From contig NZ_WOSX01000039.1 of NCBI RefSeq assembly GCF_011516735.1, positions 1 through 32,477 of the forward strand: DNA of 32,477 bases, read 5' to 3'. How positions within the stretch are numbered: position 1 is the stretch's first letter; each line of letters opens with the position of its first letter. Below the pieces are notes generated by a model, which saw only the letters and a program-made list of their open reading frames with translations, was not told the DNA's origin and ran no database searches. Origin of the DNA: Acetobacter fallax. Its GTDB lineage: Bacteria > Pseudomonadota > Alphaproteobacteria > Acetobacterales > Acetobacteraceae. The translations under genes and the position numbers were made by a program. Positions 15,863-24,634 of the stretch are shown here, piece after piece.

Positions 15863-16951
15863 ATGAGTACAACAGTTGGCCTCTACGGTGCTTCCGGCAC
15901 ATCTTATGTTCTCCAGCAGGCCGTCAATACTCTGACGGATGAGCAGACAGATCTCGCCGCGCAGACCAGTACCGGAGTCAAATCTCAGTCTTATGCGGGG
16001 CTGGGTGATGACAGGGCGCAGGCACTGAGTCTTCAGCCTCAGATCACCGCCGTTTCGACCTGGCAAACCACAGTGTCATCCGCGCAGACCAATCTGTCCG
16101 TGACGCAGACGGCACTTACACAGATCTCGTCAATCGCATCGTCATTGCAGACGAGTGTACTATCCCTGTCGGGTAATCTGGGGCAGCAGGAACTGCAGAC
16201 CATCGCAGCTACCGCGAAATCCGATCTGGCGCAGTTGGGAACTCTCCTGAACACAACGTCCGGCACCGGATACGTTTTTGCCGGTACAGATAGCACAAAT
16301 CCCCCGGTGACTGATGCGTCAGACCTGGCGACCAGTACGCTCGCAACCGAAACAGCTTCTGCGGTCAGCAGCCTGTCAACCGATGGTGCGGCCGCCGTGT
16401 TTCAGCAAGCGACCGTATACGCATCCGATAACAGCTCTTCCACCTCTGTGTTCTCCAGCGCACTGTCTGTCTCAGCGGATTCAGTTTCTACCTCATCACT
16501 GGAGAGCAAGGCCGTTGTCGGACCAGACGGGGCCACGTCGACAACGGGTATGGTCGCAACGGAAGGAACCGAAGCAAGTTCGGATACGACAACGGGTTCA
16601 CCCATCCGGGATCTGATGCGCAACCTGATGATCGTCGCCTCTCTTGGCAGCGCCGATACATCGAGTTCGCAGTTTTCAGATCTTGTTTCAACATTGCAGT
16701 CAGCCACAACATCGAACTCATCAGCGCTGACCGCGAAGCAGGGCAGTCTCGGCATCACGCAGAATACGCTGACCTCGCAGGCTTCACTGCTCACTTCAAT
16801 GAGCACAATGCTGAGTTCGCAGCTCGATGATACGAAATCTGTCGATTACGCAACGCTCTCCACACAGACGACCCAGATCCAGGATCAGCTACAGGCGTCC
16901 TACACGCTGATCTCAGACATGAAGAGCATGACCCTGGCCAGTTACATCTGA
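15863..16951 (+). CDS. flgL: FlgL, hook-filament junction protein 2
   Basis: 362 residues from ATG 15863, 5 nt after the flgK stop. An earlier in-frame ATG at 15830 overlaps flgK and adds 11 non-conserved residues. The flagellin-like N-terminal D0/D1 helices (YVLQQAVNTLTDEQTDLAAQ, SLQPQITAVSTWQTTVSSAQ) lead to a variable core with YVFAGTDSTNPPV. The C-terminal helices end DQLQASYTLISDMKSMTLASYI. FlgL sits between FlgK and the filament. It is the last gene before a strong terminator; flagellin is not in the window. The ribosome binding site is weak, so it probably depends on coupling to flgK. Confidence 0.92.
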   Translation: MSTTVGLYGASGTSYVLQQAVNTLTDEQTDLAAQTSTGVKSQSYAGLGDDRAQALSLQPQITAVSTWQTTVSSAQTNLSVTQTALTQISSIASSLQTSVLSLSGNLGQQELQTIAATAKSDLAQLGTLLNTTSGTGYVFAGTDSTNPPVTDASDLATSTLATETASAVSSLSTDGAAAVFQQATVYASDNSSSTSVFSSALSVSADSVSTSSLESKAVVGPDGATSTTGMVATEGTEASSDTTTGSPIRDLMRNLMIVASLGSADTSSSQFSDLVSTLQSATTSNSSALTAKQGSLGITQNTLTSQASLLTSMSTMLSSQLDDTKSVDYATLSTQTTQIQDQLQASYTLISDMKSMTLASYI

Positions 16952-16954
16952 CAT

Positions 16955-16982
16955 AAAAAAGGCCGCGACTTCCGTCGCGGCC
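16955..16982. terminator. Bidirectional terminator between flgL and the helicase
   Basis: A perfect 9-bp stem GGCCGCGAC-TTCC-GTCGCGGCC (16961-16982) is preceded by six A (16955-16960). On the minus strand the A-run becomes a T-run, so this is a good intrinsic terminator for the helicase gene, whose stop is 5 nt away. On the plus strand it closes the flgE-flgK-flgL unit without a clear T-run. Confidence 0.85.
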
Positions 16983-16987
16983 TCTGG

Positions 16988-18745
16988 TCAGCCCCGTTTA
17001 CGGGACGATGGTTTCCCCGGCGGTCCGGATGGACGCTTCCGGGCAGGTGGCTTTCCCCCCGGAGACCGTCCTCGGGCCGGAGCAGCCTCCTTGCCGGAAG
17101 GCGGCTGAGACGGCTCAATACGGATCTCATCCGAATCAGCCCCCGAAGCGCAGGATGTAAAGCGCTCAGCCTTATCCTGTGCAATCTCCACCAGTGTATA
17201 CTGCGGCGCGATCCTGATCGCGCCGATATCCTGTTTAGTCACGCCACCAAGGCGGCAAAGCAGCGGCACAAGCCATTTCGGGTCAGCCTTGTCAGCACGC
17301 CCGACCGAGAGGCGGAACCATGAGCCATTCATGTCCCGGTCACGCGGGGCAGGGCGTTCGCCATCCCCTTTGCGCTCGTAACGGGCTGACGGCTCGCGTG
17401 GTCCTCGTGCAGAGGCCGGAGCCGCCGCACCTGGCGTGATGCTCCGGACATTGGACGGCTTCGGCAGATGAGCCTGCCACATCGAAACCAGCGCTTCAGC
17501 AAGCTGAGCAGGCGTACGCTCGGTAATCAGACGCTCAACCAGAGCTGCCTGCGCAGGCGTCGTTTCACGATCAAACACCGGCGCGGAAAGAAGCCGCTCA
17601 GCATCGGCCGCACGGATCTGATCAGCACTGGGTGAAGAAGACCATGTCGCATCAATGCCAGCCGACTGAAACAGACGGTCTGCCTGACGACGACGTCCTG
17701 GCGGGGTAATCAGAACACAGATACCCTTGCGGCCCGCGCGTCCCGTTCGTCCGGACCGGTGCAGCAGCGTTGCCGGACTTCCCGGCAGACTCGCATGAAT
17801 GACCAGCCCAAGCGTCGGCACATCAATGCCACGCGCCGCAACGTCAGTCGCGACGCAGACACGCGCCTGTCCATTGCGCAGGCTCTCAATCGCCCGGCTA
17901 CGTTCGTTCTGCCCAAGCTCGCCGGAAATCGCGACCGAAGCGAAACCATGCTCCAGAAGCGCGTTCTGCAACTGACGCACACCATCGCGCGTGTGACAGA
18001 ACACAATCGAAGCCGGACTTTCGATCAGGCGGAGCGTATTGATGACAGCGCCGACTGTATCGCCCTGGTCCGCCAGAACGGCACGGTATTCGATATCCGT
18101 ATGAGGCTCATTGCCGCCAAGCGTATCAATCCGCAGCGCATCATGCTGATAGCGCTTCGCGAGGCGTGCGATTTCCTTCGCGATGGTCGCGGAGAACATG
18201 AAGCTGCGCCGCGTCTCCGGGGTCGCCTGAAGCAGCGTCTCAAGCTCATCGCGAAACCCGAGATCCAGCATCTCATCGGCTTCATCGAGCACAGCGACCT
18301 TCAGCGCCGAGAGATCAAGATTGCCGCGCGAAAGATGGTCGCACAGCCGTCCCGGCGTCCCGACCACAATCTGAGCACCGCCGGCCAGCGCACGCGCCTC
18401 CTGCCGGGGCTCCATGCCGCCAACGCAGGAGACAATCCGTGCGCCGGTCTGGGCATACAGCCAGGAAAGCTCATTCTTGACCTGCAACGCCAGTTCGCGC
18501 GTCGGCGCAATCACCAGCGCCATCGGTTTCACGGCAGGCAACATCTTCCCATCAGGGTCGAGAAGATCATCCGCCATGGCCAGCCCGAACGCCACGGTCT
18601 TTCCGGAGCCCGTTCGGGCAGACACAAGCAGATCCCGCTTGCGGGCAGAATCCGCCAGAACGGCGGCCTGTACAGGAGTGGGGTCGTCATAACCTCGCTC
18701 GGCCAGGGCGCGGGCGAGGGTAGGAACGGTGTCCGGAAAAGGCAT
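16988..18745 (-). CDS. DEAD-box ATP-dependent RNA helicase with DbpA-type C-terminal domain
   Basis: 585 residues from ATG 18745 (MPFPDTVPTLARALAERGYDDPTPVQ). A longer frame starting at 18814 adds 23 residues without similarity. Motifs in order are: Q motif around 17-26, motif I ARTGSGKT at 43-50, PTREL at 81-85, DEAD at 154-157, SAT in FSATIAKEI, and HRSGRTGRAGR. A DbpA/CsdA RNA-binding fold lies near 475-535 (SWFRLSVGRADKADPKWLVPLLCRLGGVTKQDIGAIRI), followed by a basic, proline-rich tail. Such proteins remodel ribosomal or cold-stabilised RNA. The domain is shared by DeaD and DbpA, so I give no symbol. It is its own unit between two terminators. Confidence 0.93.
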   Translation of the reverse strand: MPFPDTVPTLARALAERGYDDPTPVQAAVLADSARKRDLLVSARTGSGKTVAFGLAMADDLLDPDGKMLPAVKPMALVIAPTRELALQVKNELSWLYAQTGARIVSCVGGMEPRQEARALAGGAQIVVGTPGRLCDHLSRGNLDLSALKVAVLDEADEMLDLGFRDELETLLQATPETRRSFMFSATIAKEIARLAKRYQHDALRIDTLGGNEPHTDIEYRAVLADQGDTVGAVINTLRLIESPASIVFCHTRDGVRQLQNALLEHGFASVAISGELGQNERSRAIESLRNGQARVCVATDVAARGIDVPTLGLVIHASLPGSPATLLHRSGRTGRAGRKGICVLITPPGRRRQADRLFQSAGIDATWSSSPSADQIRAADAERLLSAPVFDRETTPAQAALVERLITERTPAQLAEALVSMWQAHLPKPSNVRSITPGAAAPASARGPREPSARYERKGDGERPAPRDRDMNGSWFRLSVGRADKADPKWLVPLLCRLGGVTKQDIGAIRIAPQYTLVEIAQDKAERFTSCASGADSDEIRIEPSQPPSGKEAAPARGRSPGGKPPARKRPSGPPGKPSSRKRG

Positions 18746-18828
18746 TGTGATGGGATGTCCATGGAACGAAGTCGGAAGCACGCAATAGAGACTATTGCCG
18801 GAAAATGCCAGCACTGAACCGGAAACGG

Positions 18829-18859
18829 AAAAAGAGAACCCGCAATGATCCGGGCTCTT
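18829..18859 (-). terminator. Terminator of the porin gene
   Basis: On the minus strand AAGAGCCCG pairs with CGGG and CTCTT (two bases bulged) across an 8-nt loop, and the stem runs into CTCTTTTTCC. It begins about 30 nt after the porin stop at 18890 and lies upstream of the helicase start, so the two genes are transcribed separately. Confidence 0.7.
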
Positions 18860-18889
18860 CTTCCTCTGAACCGATAATCCGGCGTCAGA

Positions 18890-20746
18890 TTACTGGAACG
18901 GCAGATACCGGAAATCGAAGAAAATCTGGCTCATCGACGTCGATGGCGCACCACCCACACCCTCCCAGACCTGTCTTCGCGAATAGGCCAGCTGAGTCCC
19001 GGCTTCCACCGTGCCGAAATTACCTTTGAAGAACCGCCACCATGCACCGATCGTCACTTCGGTCACACCCTTGGTATTGGCCGTGCAGGGCAGGGAAGAC
19101 AGCTCAATGTCACAGCCCGCATTCGAATAATTCGGATTGCCGTAGCCATAGTTTGCGCCATCAACCGAAAAGGATCGGCGCCCCTCACGCTGCGTGCCGA
19201 AATACCCATAGACATCAAGAGCGGAAGATGGATGCGCGATGATCCCGGCAGTTGCCTGGATCGACGGTAAAGGAACCGGCTTCCCCTGAGCATTCAGCGT
19301 GGCATCCGGTAAAAGAGCCGAGCCATATCGTCCGATACCGACACCAGCCAGACCGGCCAGCCTGACTTCCAGCTTATGCGGAATGATAGGAACAACCATC
19401 GACCCGCCGCCGCCGCCCGCAATCACCGTATTGTTGTGCCCGTAACCAACACCGGACACACGGTCATGCGGAAAATGCATGATGCCCTCGACTTCGTAAT
19501 GACCCCAGGACGGATCATAGGCGAGTTTGGCAATCACATCCGGGGCGATCTCGTTCGAGAACGGAGCCGGATTGGTCAGCCCGGTGCCGTCCGATGTAAC
19601 CGTCGCTACCTGGCCGTTTGGCAGCGAAACCGTGCCGTCATTATTCGTGAAGCCGGTCGTATCGTAGAGTGTCTGCGGGTTTTCGATCGAAAGCCCCAGC
19701 CACAGCCTGTGATGCATCATGTCTTTCACGAAACGCGCCTGCCATTGCCTCGTCCATGTCTGACCAGCAAGCATCGACGACTCAATCGTTTCAGGCAGAC
19801 TCTCCTGACGCGGAATAATACCGACACGATCCGGAGTCAGCATACTCCAGGCCTGCCCAGCCAGAAAATGAAAATTCGCCTCACTGTTGTCGTAAGCAAG
19901 GTAAGCCTGACGAAGCCGGAACGCGTAGCTGTTGCTCTCATAAGCATCCGTCGTTGCCGCGCCCGCGCCGAAATCCATCTCAAAGAAGCCGGAAATGGTT
20001 TCAGTCTTACTGACATTGCCCCGCGCCATCAGCGAAATACGGCTGTAGCGGGCACTGCCTTCAAAATTGTTGGTGTGATAGCGCGGATCATTCGCGAACG
20101 GCATGGCCTGCCAGTAATTGAATGTCCCACTGGCAATGTGCCGGTTCTCAAGTACGGAAGACGTATCAATAAAGCCACCCAGCGCCAGCATGATCGGTCC
20201 CATATGGAACACACCACGGTCGCCCACCGCACCCGCCGCCTGTGCGCCAACCGTCTCTCGGGGATGCGGCCCGACATTGTTTTCCGCCATGTGCGAAATG
20301 ACATCTTCGGCCCGACGCGCAACTACCGATTCGACAGTCGGACGATCAGTGCCAAAGAATGCCGGCGTCACTTCCGGCCCGTCCACATGCCGCGTGGTAA
20401 CACGGTTGCCCTCAGACTCTTCTACAGGCGTTTCTTCAGGACGCTCCACACTGGAGCCATTGGCGGCAACAATGTGCTGGCGTGTCGTTTTGCTCAGAGC
20501 CGCGTGGCTGGACGTGGAATGCTGAAGCGTTGATTTGCGTGCAATAAGCTGCTTCTGGAGCCCGACCAGAGCATGCGTCAGCTGAGCCTGCTGCTCCTGA
20601 ATCCGCGCAATCTGCTTCTCCATCAGTTCGAGAGATTCGCTCTGATCGTCAGCGCGGGCAGAAAGCGGAATCAGAGCAGATCCCGCGAGAAGCGCGAGTA
20701 CATAAGAGCACCTGGTCCGGCGGAGAATCGTCGGGCATTGCGGCAT
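18890..20746 (-). CDS. Outer-membrane porin with N-terminal coiled coil
   Basis: 618 residues from ATG 20746. A TTG at 20788 in the same frame would put 14 residues in front of the signal peptide and is less likely. Residues 1-32 form a signal peptide ([24 protein letters not shown]). A short coiled coil follows at about 35-70 ([29 protein letters not shown]), then a linker and a long beta-barrel with alternating aromatic strands ([53 protein letters not shown]). It resembles DcaP-like porins, whose N-terminal helices trimerise. The chain ends YLPFQ, one residue beyond the usual terminal aromatic. The substrate is unknown. It is monocistronic. Confidence 0.8.
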   Translation of the reverse strand: MPQCPTILRRTRCSYVLALLAGSALIPLSARADDQSESLELMEKQIARIQEQQAQLTHALVGLQKQLIARKSTLQHSTSSHAALSKTTRQHIVAANGSSVERPEETPVEESEGNRVTTRHVDGPEVTPAFFGTDRPTVESVVARRAEDVISHMAENNVGPHPRETVGAQAAGAVGDRGVFHMGPIMLALGGFIDTSSVLENRHIASGTFNYWQAMPFANDPRYHTNNFEGSARYSRISLMARGNVSKTETISGFFEMDFGAGAATTDAYESNSYAFRLRQAYLAYDNSEANFHFLAGQAWSMLTPDRVGIIPRQESLPETIESSMLAGQTWTRQWQARFVKDMMHHRLWLGLSIENPQTLYDTTGFTNNDGTVSLPNGQVATVTSDGTGLTNPAPFSNEIAPDVIAKLAYDPSWGHYEVEGIMHFPHDRVSGVGYGHNNTVIAGGGGGSMVVPIIPHKLEVRLAGLAGVGIGRYGSALLPDATLNAQGKPVPLPSIQATAGIIAHPSSALDVYGYFGTQREGRRSFSVDGANYGYGNPNYSNAGCDIELSSLPCTANTKGVTEVTIGAWWRFFKGNFGTVEAGTQLAYSRRQVWEGVGGAPSTSMSQIFFDFRYLPFQ

Positions 20747-20818
20747 TGGCGGAAAACGTCCATTTTTCAGAGAGTTCAATTGCGACAAAACATTGCTGCC
20801 TCAACGTAGTAAATAATA

Positions 20819-20824
20819 ATTATA
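20819..20824 (-). promoter_or_regulatory. -10 element of the porin promoter
   Basis: The minus strand reads TGTATAATT, containing a consensus TATAAT with an adjacent TG. The -35 region is weak. The site is 73 nt upstream of the porin ATG, in an AT-rich patch between the divergent porin and dapF genes. Confidence 0.5.
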
Positions 20825-20922
20825 CAAATTACAGATATTCGAAAAGCGCATATCAGACGCCCGGACAGGGCGAAATCCTGGTTTCCCTCGCCTGTAAACA
20901 GTGTCTGGCCTATACTCCTCCG

Positions 20923-21750
20923 ATGCCGACACATTTTCGCAAGATGCATGGATTGGGTAACGATTTCGTTGTCATTGACGAACGGGAATACCCCCTGAAC
21001 CTCACGCCGACGCGCATCGCCGCACTCGCCGACCGCAGGCGCGGCATCGGCTGCGACCAGTTCGTCACGCTGAGCCCCGCAACGATCACGGAGGCTCTCG
21101 CATTCGTCCGCTTTTTCAACCCGGACGGCAGCGAGGCCGGCGCCTGCGGCAACGCGTCCCGCTGTGTCGCCAGCCTGCTCGCCGCCGAAACCGGCAACAC
21201 CGAACTCACCATCCAGACACGCGGCGGCCTGCTGAAAGCCCATGTGCGACCCGCAGATGAGGAGGGCAGGGCGACCGTCACCGTGGATATGGGCCGCCCC
21301 CGCACAGACTGGCAGGACATCCCTCTTGCACAGGAGACAGACACGCTCCGTCTGCCCCTGGAAGGCGAACCCGCGGCGTTGTCCATGGGCAATCCCCACG
21401 CCACGTTCTTCGTCGAGGATCTCGCGGAAGCTGAACGCGGCCCCGCGCTCGAAATGGACCCTCTCTTCCCCGATCGCGCCAATATCGGTTTCGCCCGGAT
21501 CGACGCTCCCGACCGCATGCGCCTGCGCGTCTGGGAACGCGGCGCGGGCTTCACCCTGGCCTGCGGATCAGGCGCCTGCGCCGCCGCCGTCAACGCCGCC
21601 CGGCGTGGTCTGGCAGGCCGCCGGATGACGGTTGAGGTTGACGGCGGGGAGATGCTTATCGCATGGGAGGCCAACGACCATGTTCTGATGACCGGCCCGG
21701 CGCAGCTCGCGTTTGAAGGTGCCGTCGATCTCAAGGCCTACCCTGAATGA
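20923..21750 (+). CDS. dapF: Diaminopimelate epimerase
   Basis: 275 residues from ATG 20923 ([19 protein letters not shown], the conserved opening). An upstream in-frame ATG at 20746 would span the intergenic region and is rejected. DapF converts LL- to meso-diaminopimelate for lysine and peptidoglycan. The two catalytic cysteines are visible: C75 in ACGNASRC and C214 in [11 protein letters not shown], the second within the usual GxGxC signature. The NPDGSEA and [10 protein letters not shown] motifs are also present. It is the first gene of an operon with mtaB (4-nt ATGA overlap) and ftsY, a conserved order in alphaproteobacteria. The gene is GC-rich, unlike the flagellar region. Confidence 0.97.
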   Translation: MPTHFRKMHGLGNDFVVIDEREYPLNLTPTRIAALADRRRGIGCDQFVTLSPATITEALAFVRFFNPDGSEAGACGNASRCVASLLAAETGNTELTIQTRGGLLKAHVRPADEEGRATVTVDMGRPRTDWQDIPLAQETDTLRLPLEGEPAALSMGNPHATFFVEDLAEAERGPALEMDPLFPDRANIGFARIDAPDRMRLRVWERGAGFTLACGSGACAAAVNAARRGLAGRRMTVEVDGGEMLIAWEANDHVLMTGPAQLAFEGAVDLKAYPE

Positions 21751-23027
21751 CCAGCCCAGATCCCACGCCGTCAGCAGAAGACAGCGGCGGCGTGGATATC
21801 CTCACCTTCGGCTGCCGCCTCAACACGTATGAGAGCGAAGTCATGCGCGGCCATGCCGCCATGCTGGATGACGTCATCATCGTCAACACCTGCGCCGTCA
21901 CCGGAGAAGCCGAACGTCAGGCCCGACAGGCCATTCGCCGCGCCCATCGCGAACGCCCGGGCGCCCGCATCGTCGTCACCGGCTGCGCCGCCCAGATCGA
22001 CCCGGACCGCTGGGCCGCCATCCCCGGCGTCTCCCGCGTCCTCGGCAACGAAGACAAACTGAAGCCCGAAAGCTGGTCGGCAAAAGCGCTCACCGAAGGC
22101 CACGCCGTTTCAGACATCATGGCGGCAAAAGAAACCGCCGCCCACCTCGTCACCGATTTCGCCGGCCGCACCCGCGCCTTCGTCCAGGTCCAGCAGGGCT
22201 GCGACCACCGCTGCACCTTCTGCATCATCCCCTTCGGTCGCGGTCCCTCCCGCTCCGTCCCCGTCGGCGCCGTCGTCGATCAGGTCCGCGCCCTCGTCAC
22301 TGCCGGATACCGCGAAGTCGTCCTCACCGGCGTCGACATCACCTCCTGGGGCGGCGATCTCCCCGGTACTCCCCGCCTCGGACAGCTCTGCCGACGCCTC
22401 CTCGCCCTGGTCCCGGAACTCGAGCGCCTGCGTCTCTCTTCCGTCGATCCCGTCGAGATCGACGAAGACATCTGGCGTCTGCTCGAAAATGAAGAGCGCT
22501 TCATGCCCTACCTGCACCTGTCATTGCAGGCCGGCTCGGACATGATCCTCAAGCGCATGAAGCGCCGCCACCTCGTCGCGGACGCCGCCGCCGTCATCGA
22601 CCGCGCCCGCGCAATCCGTCCGGAAATCGGCATCGGAGCCGACCTGATCGCCGGCTTCCCCACCGAAGACGAAGCCCTGTTTGAAGAAACCCTGTCTTTC
22701 CTCGAACAGGCCGCGCTCCCATACCTGCACGTCTTCCCCTACAGCGCGCGTCCGGACACCCCCGCCGCGCGGATGCCCGCGATCCCGGTCGTCGAACGTA
22801 AAGCCCGCGCCGCGCGCATCCGCGCCATCGGCGCGACAACCGCCAGCGCCTATTACCGGAGCCTTCTCGGTCGCGACCTGAAGGTCCTGATGGAAACACC
22901 GGAAAGCGGTCACAGCGCTGAATTCGCCCCCGTCCGCCTCGCGACCGACCGGTCCGAGGCCGGACGTATCGAGATTCTGCGCGCGACCGCAGTTGACGAA
23001 GGCGGCCTCGTGGCCGAGATCGTGTAA
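21747..23027 (+). CDS. mtaB: tRNA t6A37 methylthiotransferase MtaB
   Basis: 426 residues. The N-terminal MTTase domain has three cluster cysteines: C23 (FGCRLN), C49 (NTCAVT) and C80 (TGCAA). The radical-SAM domain has CxxxCxxC at C152, C156 and C159 (CDHRCTFC). A TRAM-like C-terminus follows. FGCRLNxYES and the overall length mark the MtaB (e-MTTase/YqeV) branch rather than MiaB or RimO. The enzyme converts t6A to ms2t6A at position 37 of ANN-decoding tRNAs. It overlaps dapF by ATGA, and ftsY starts 1 nt after its stop, so the three are coupled. Confidence 0.95.
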   Translation: MTSPDPTPSAEDSGGVDILTFGCRLNTYESEVMRGHAAMLDDVIIVNTCAVTGEAERQARQAIRRAHRERPGARIVVTGCAAQIDPDRWAAIPGVSRVLGNEDKLKPESWSAKALTEGHAVSDIMAAKETAAHLVTDFAGRTRAFVQVQQGCDHRCTFCIIPFGRGPSRSVPVGAVVDQVRALVTAGYREVVLTGVDITSWGGDLPGTPRLGQLCRRLLALVPELERLRLSSVDPVEIDEDIWRLLENEERFMPYLHLSLQAGSDMILKRMKRRHLVADAAAVIDRARAIRPEIGIGADLIAGFPTEDEALFEETLSFLEQAALPYLHVFPYSARPDTPAARMPAIPVVERKARAARIRAIGATTASAYYRSLLGRDLKVLMETPESGHSAEFAPVRLATDRSEAGRIEILRATAVDEGGLVAEIV

Positions 23028-23028
23028 T

Positions 23029-23988
23029 ATGGCACTCGGATTTTTCTCCCGTCTCAAGCAGGGGCTGTCACGCTCCACCCAGAAACTCAGCGCGGTCTTC
23101 ACCAAACGAAAGCTCGACGAAGCCGCGCTCGAAGAACTGGAAGACCAGCTCATCGCCGCCGATCTCGGCCCCGCCGTGGCCGAGCGCGTTATCGAATCTT
23201 TTCGGGTCAACCGCTTCGGCACCGAAGTCACCGATGAGGAAATCCGCACCGCGCTCTCCGATGAAATCGCGCGCGTGCTCGAACCCGTGGCCATCCCCTT
23301 CGAACCTGATCCCGAACATAAACCGCATGTCGTGCTGATGGTCGGTGTGAACGGCACCGGGAAAACCACCACGATCGGCAAGATGGCTCGCTATTTCGGC
23401 GAGCAGGGCAAAAAAGTCATCATGGTCGCGGGCGATACCTTCCGCGCCGCCGCCGTCGAGCAGCTCCAGGTCTGGGGCGAACGCACCGATACTCCCGTCA
23501 TCGCCGGAAAACCTGGCGCCGACGCTGCCGGCCTCGCTTTCGAGGCCCTCAAACGTGGAAAAGCCGAAGGCGCGGACCTCCTGCTCATCGACACGGCCGG
23601 ACGCCTCCATAATAAAGGCGCGCTGATGGAGGAACTCGCGAAAATCATCCGCGTCATGAAAAAGTTCGACGAGACCGCGCCCCATTCCGTCATTCTGGTC
23701 CTGGATGCAACGACCGGTCAGAATGCGGTCGAACAGGTTCGCGTCTTCCGTGAACTGGTCAACGTCACCGGCCTGATCGTCACCAAACTCGATGGCTCAG
23801 CCCGTGGCGGCATCGTCGTCGCCCTCGCCGATGCCTTCAAACTTCCCGTGCATGCCGTCGGCGTCGGTGAAAAGGCTGAGGATCTGCGGCCATTTTCCGC
23901 CCAGGAATTCGCCCGTGGCCTTGTCGGTAAAACTGATATTTCCACCGCTCCCGCAGACGGCGAAGAGACGTCCGCTCCGGAAGCCTGA
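23029..23988 (+). CDS. ftsY: FtsY, signal recognition particle receptor
   Basis: 319 residues from ATG 23029 (MALGFFSRLKQGLSRSTQKL). A start at 22993 would overlap mtaB and is less likely. The N domain (LDEAALEELEDQLIAADLGPAVAERVI) precedes the G domain with P-loop GVNGTGKT at 106-113, DTFRAAAVEQL, DTAGRLHNK and TKLDGSARGG. The acidic A domain of enterobacterial FtsY is missing. The N-terminus is instead a short amphipathic helix, as is common in alphaproteobacteria. FtsY docks SRP-ribosome complexes at the membrane. It ends the operon. Confidence 0.97.
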   Translation: MALGFFSRLKQGLSRSTQKLSAVFTKRKLDEAALEELEDQLIAADLGPAVAERVIESFRVNRFGTEVTDEEIRTALSDEIARVLEPVAIPFEPDPEHKPHVVLMVGVNGTGKTTTIGKMARYFGEQGKKVIMVAGDTFRAAAVEQLQVWGERTDTPVIAGKPGADAAGLAFEALKRGKAEGADLLLIDTAGRLHNKGALMEELAKIIRVMKKFDETAPHSVILVLDATTGQNAVEQVRVFRELVNVTGLIVTKLDGSARGGIVVALADAFKLPVHAVGVGEKAEDLRPFSAQEFARGLVGKTDISTAPADGEETSAPEA

Positions 23989-24634
23989 CGCCTTTGCCTC
24001 CCTTCGGTGAAGCAGGTCTGGCTGCGCCGTAACAGCCACCGCGCAGATAGACCTGAAACGCCGTCCGTAAGGCTGCCCACGCCTGAACCGGATATCACCG
24101 CTTTCCCTGCGGAGCGTCGCTAACTATTTTGCGGCCGCCAGATTGATTCATCTTCCAAAAATATTTCGCCATACTTATTCCATGGTCCGTGATCATTCAT
24201 ACCAACTGCCATAAAGATACCTGGACCCGGCAGGAACCGCAGGCCGCCGCTGTCCGGACTGCTCTTATCCGCAGGTCAATCTTCACGGCCTCTGGTATGA
24301 TCTGGTGCATTCATTTTTATGTGTAATAATATGAAATGCCGATCCATCAGGTATTGTAATAAATGAAAGAAATATCGATCCGAATGAATCTGTAGCAAAG
24401 CAGCCATGCGATCAAAAAAATCAGAAGGTAAACCAGGGTAATCCTCTAAACTATCTTTGCAGGTTTTAACGATATTCGCTATCTGATGCATAACATCCGG
24501 CGCAGGACCTGATTATTATTTGTCAGGGCCAATACCGACATGCGCCATGACGTCGCGATGATCACATGCATCCAGCCGGATAATCATTCCAGGCGTCAGA
24601 GTCCGAAGCAGGTGACGCACTGGAAGGGAACTCA
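23989..24634. other. Stretch of 646 nt without an intact gene, with an AT-rich island
   Basis: The first 130 bases show no coding frame; a GGCTG/CAGCC hairpin near 24021-24038 lacks a T-run. From about 24,150 to 24,520 base composition drops (the line 24301-24360 has 19 G+C of 60) and a split minus-strand reading frame is present. The last 100 bases lead into the outer-membrane protein gene, with no clear promoter. Confidence 0.6.
24120..24491 (-). pseudogene. Small unknown gene split by one in-frame TGA
   Basis: From ATG 24491 the minus strand encodes 71 residues (MHQIANIVKTCKDSLEDYPG...) to a TGA at 24278-24276. The same frame then continues for 51 more codons to a TAG at 24122-24120. The second part reads like protein: GLRFLPGPGIFMAVGMNDHG, then PWNKYGEIFLEDESIWRPQN. 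No start codon precedes it except an internal ATG. I recognise no family. Either a once 122-residue gene carries a nonsense mutation, or the 71-codon ORF is real and the rest is chance (51 open codons by chance is about 9 percent). The ribosome binding site is weak (GGAT). The AT-rich composition suggests transfer. Confidence 0.4.

Noticed and set aside
17759..20533. Plus-strand frames of 352 and 385 codons opposite the helicase and porin
   Set aside because: No signal sequence, motif or start context. The translations are basic and repetitive, while the opposite strand carries complete, recognisable proteins.
23989..24120. Terminator of ftsY at the GGCTG/CAGCC hairpin near 24021-24038
   Set aside because: The stem is short and no T-run follows, so it is not listed as a terminator.
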